A stretch of 64,000 nt of DNA from Streptococcus thalassemiae (GTDB lineage Bacteria > Bacillota > Bacilli > Lactobacillales > Streptococcaceae), in NCBI RefSeq assembly GCF_903645285.1, contig NZ_CAHJXN010000004.1:248305-312304 (forward strand), given 5' to 3'. Made by a program: the position numbers and the translations under genes. Position 1 is the stretch's first letter; the number at the start of each line of letters is the position of its first letter. The notes below the pieces were generated by a model. It was not told the origin of the DNA, ran no database searches, and saw only the letters and a program-made list of their open reading frames with translations. Shown here piece by piece: positions 62,933 through 64,000 of this stretch.

Positions 62933-64000
62933 AAACCAAACTACCGACTGAATGGCAAGAACTGAGTGACCAACTCGGTTTCCAAGAATTCACCCCCATT
63001 CAAACTCAACTATTTGAGCCCCTTCTTGCTGGAGAAAATCTTCTAGGAGTAAGCCCAACAGGAACAGGTAAGACCCTAGCTTACCTCCTACCAAGTCTTC
63101 TCAGACTACAAAAGAAAAAAGCCCAACAACTCTTGATTCTAGCACCAAATACAGAACTTGCTGGACAGATTTTCGATGTATGTAAAACGTGGGCTGAAGC
63201 TATCGGCTTGACTCCCCAACTCTTCTTATCAGGTTCAAGTCAAAAACGACAAATTGAACGACTCAAAAAAGGACCAGAAATTCTGATTGGAACCCCTGGC
63301 CGTATCTTTGAACTAATTAAATTGAAAAAAATCAAGATGATGAATGTGGAAACCATCATCCTGGATGAATTTGACCAATTACTAGATGATTCTCAGATAC
63401 ACTTTGTAGAGAAAATCACTCACTACGCACCGCGTGACCACCAACTGGTCTACATGAGTGCCACGACCAAGTTTGACCAAGAAAAGATTGCGCCGAATAC
63501 ACGTACCATTGATCTCTCTGATCAAAAACTGGATAATATCCAACATTTCTACATGCAGGTAGACCAGCGTCACCGAGTGGATATGCTACGAAAACTAGCT
63601 CATGTGGAGGATTTCCGCGGTCTGGTCTTCTTTAACAGCCTATCAGACCTTGGAAGTGCAGAAGAAAAATTACAGTATCGTGATATCTTGGCTGTTTCTC
63701 TCGCTAGTGATGTTAATGTCAAATTTAGAAAAGTCATCTTAGAAAAGTTTAAAGATAAGCAACTAACCCTACTCCTTGCAACTGACCTTTTGGCTCGAGG
63801 GATTGATATCGATAGCCTAGAATGCGTCGTAAACTTTGATGTTCCTAGAGATAGCGAAACCTACACACACCGTGCTGGCCGTACTGGTCGTATGGGCAAG
63901 GAAGGTTATGTTATCACTCTCGTCACTCATCCAGAAGAACTTAAAAAACTCAAGAAATTTGCGAGCGTACGTGAAATTGTCTTAAAAAACCAAGAACTCT
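62929..64000 (+). CDS. DEAD-box RNA helicase, 3' end missing
   Basis: An ATP-dependent RNA helicase; the first 357 residues are inside the window and the end lies outside. Motifs in order: the Q motif (GFQEFTPIQTQLF), motif I SPTGTGKT, Ia APNTEL, Ib TPGR, motif II DEFD in place of DEAD, motif III SAT, IV FFNS, V TDLLARGID and VI HRAGRTGRMG. The start overlaps the preceding stop by four bases (ATGA). It probably acts in RNA decay or ribosome assembly, like CshA/CshB proteins; the DEFD form marks a divergent member. Confidence 0.93.
   Translation, partial: MKTKLPTEWQELSDQLGFQEFTPIQTQLFEPLLAGENLLGVSPTGTGKTLAYLLPSLLRLQKKKAQQLLILAPNTELAGQIFDVCKTWAEAIGLTPQLFLSGSSQKRQIERLKKGPEILIGTPGRIFELIKLKKIKMMNVETIILDEFDQLLDDSQIHFVEKITHYAPRDHQLVYMSATTKFDQEKIAPNTRTIDLSDQKLDNIQHFYMQVDQRHRVDMLRKLAHVEDFRGLVFFNSLSDLGSAEEKLQYRDILAVSLASDVNVKFRKVILEKFKDKQLTLLLATDLLARGIDIDSLECVVNFDVPRDSETYTHRAGRTGRMGKEGYVITLVTHPEELKKLKKFASVREIVLKNQEL

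Overview
The window is about 64 kb of chromosome from a mitis-group Streptococcus (S. mitis, S. oralis or S. pneumoniae type). Evidence: five BOX elements and several RUP elements, which are interspersed repeats typical of pneumococcus and S. mitis; a choline-binding surface protein; a pgdA-type deacetylase; a YSIRK surface protein; and a gene order (trxB, DUF4059, glutamine-type ABC transporter, pdxST, nox, apbE, FMN reductases, glyQS, pgdA) that I recall as matching the pneumococcal chromosome. Base composition is low-GC. I saw no rRNA, tRNA, CRISPR array, prophage or intact insertion sequence.

Layout. 1-9 kb: end of queA, a choline-binding/G5 surface protein, a GNAT acetyltransferase, the NAD salvage pair pncB-nadE, and a U32 tRNA-modification protein. 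9-17 kb: guaA, a GntR regulator, then a minus-strand run of a DMT permease, serine hydrolase, CppA, SGNH hydrolase, HAD phosphatase and a membrane-anchored CapA-like protein. 17-25 kb: def, rlmB, trxB, DUF4059, an amino-acid ABC importer core, an Spx/ArsC-like protein, ogt, GNAT, DUF1836 and hemolysin III. 24-31 kb is a cofactor/redox block: pdxST (PLP), nox with a perfect CcpA box, and a divergent apbE-FMN reductase-FMN reductase/PAS operon. 31-38 kb: DUF896, glyS, glyQ behind a T-box leader interrupted by a metallopeptidase gene, an aldo/keto reductase and pgdA. 38-40 kb: a small accessory patch with an AbiEi-like antitoxin lacking a toxin and a SIR2-like protein. 40-59.4 kb: one giant YSIRK surface protein of about 6374 residues. 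59.5-64 kb: RUP-rich intergenic DNA, an Rpn-type nuclease with a pseudogene fragment beside it, a Gfo/Idh/MocA oxidoreductase and a DEAD-box helicase cut by the window end.

Most interesting points. (1) The second FMN reductase ends in a Gly/Ala/His-rich tail carrying two motifs that resemble ApbE flavinylation sites, two genes downstream of a cytosolic apbE. (2) The giant surface protein has a run of nine G between its -35 region and a strong extended -10, a classic arrangement for phase-variable transcription. (3) Its 12 x 528 bp array shows a nested 5-unit (2640 bp) duplication, and the protein ends in a helical tail beyond its membrane segment instead of a normal sortase signal. (4) Three tandem double-hairpin units between nadE and the GNAT gene have stems that covary around 14-nt loops with a conserved start. 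(5) The glyQ ribosome-binding site and first codons occur three times in tandem, and a metallopeptidase gene sits between the T-box and glyQ. (6) pgdA, rlmB and a mini-ORF before apbE have promoters placed for leaderless transcripts.

All functional calls rest on reading protein motifs and recalled family knowledge; no database search was run.
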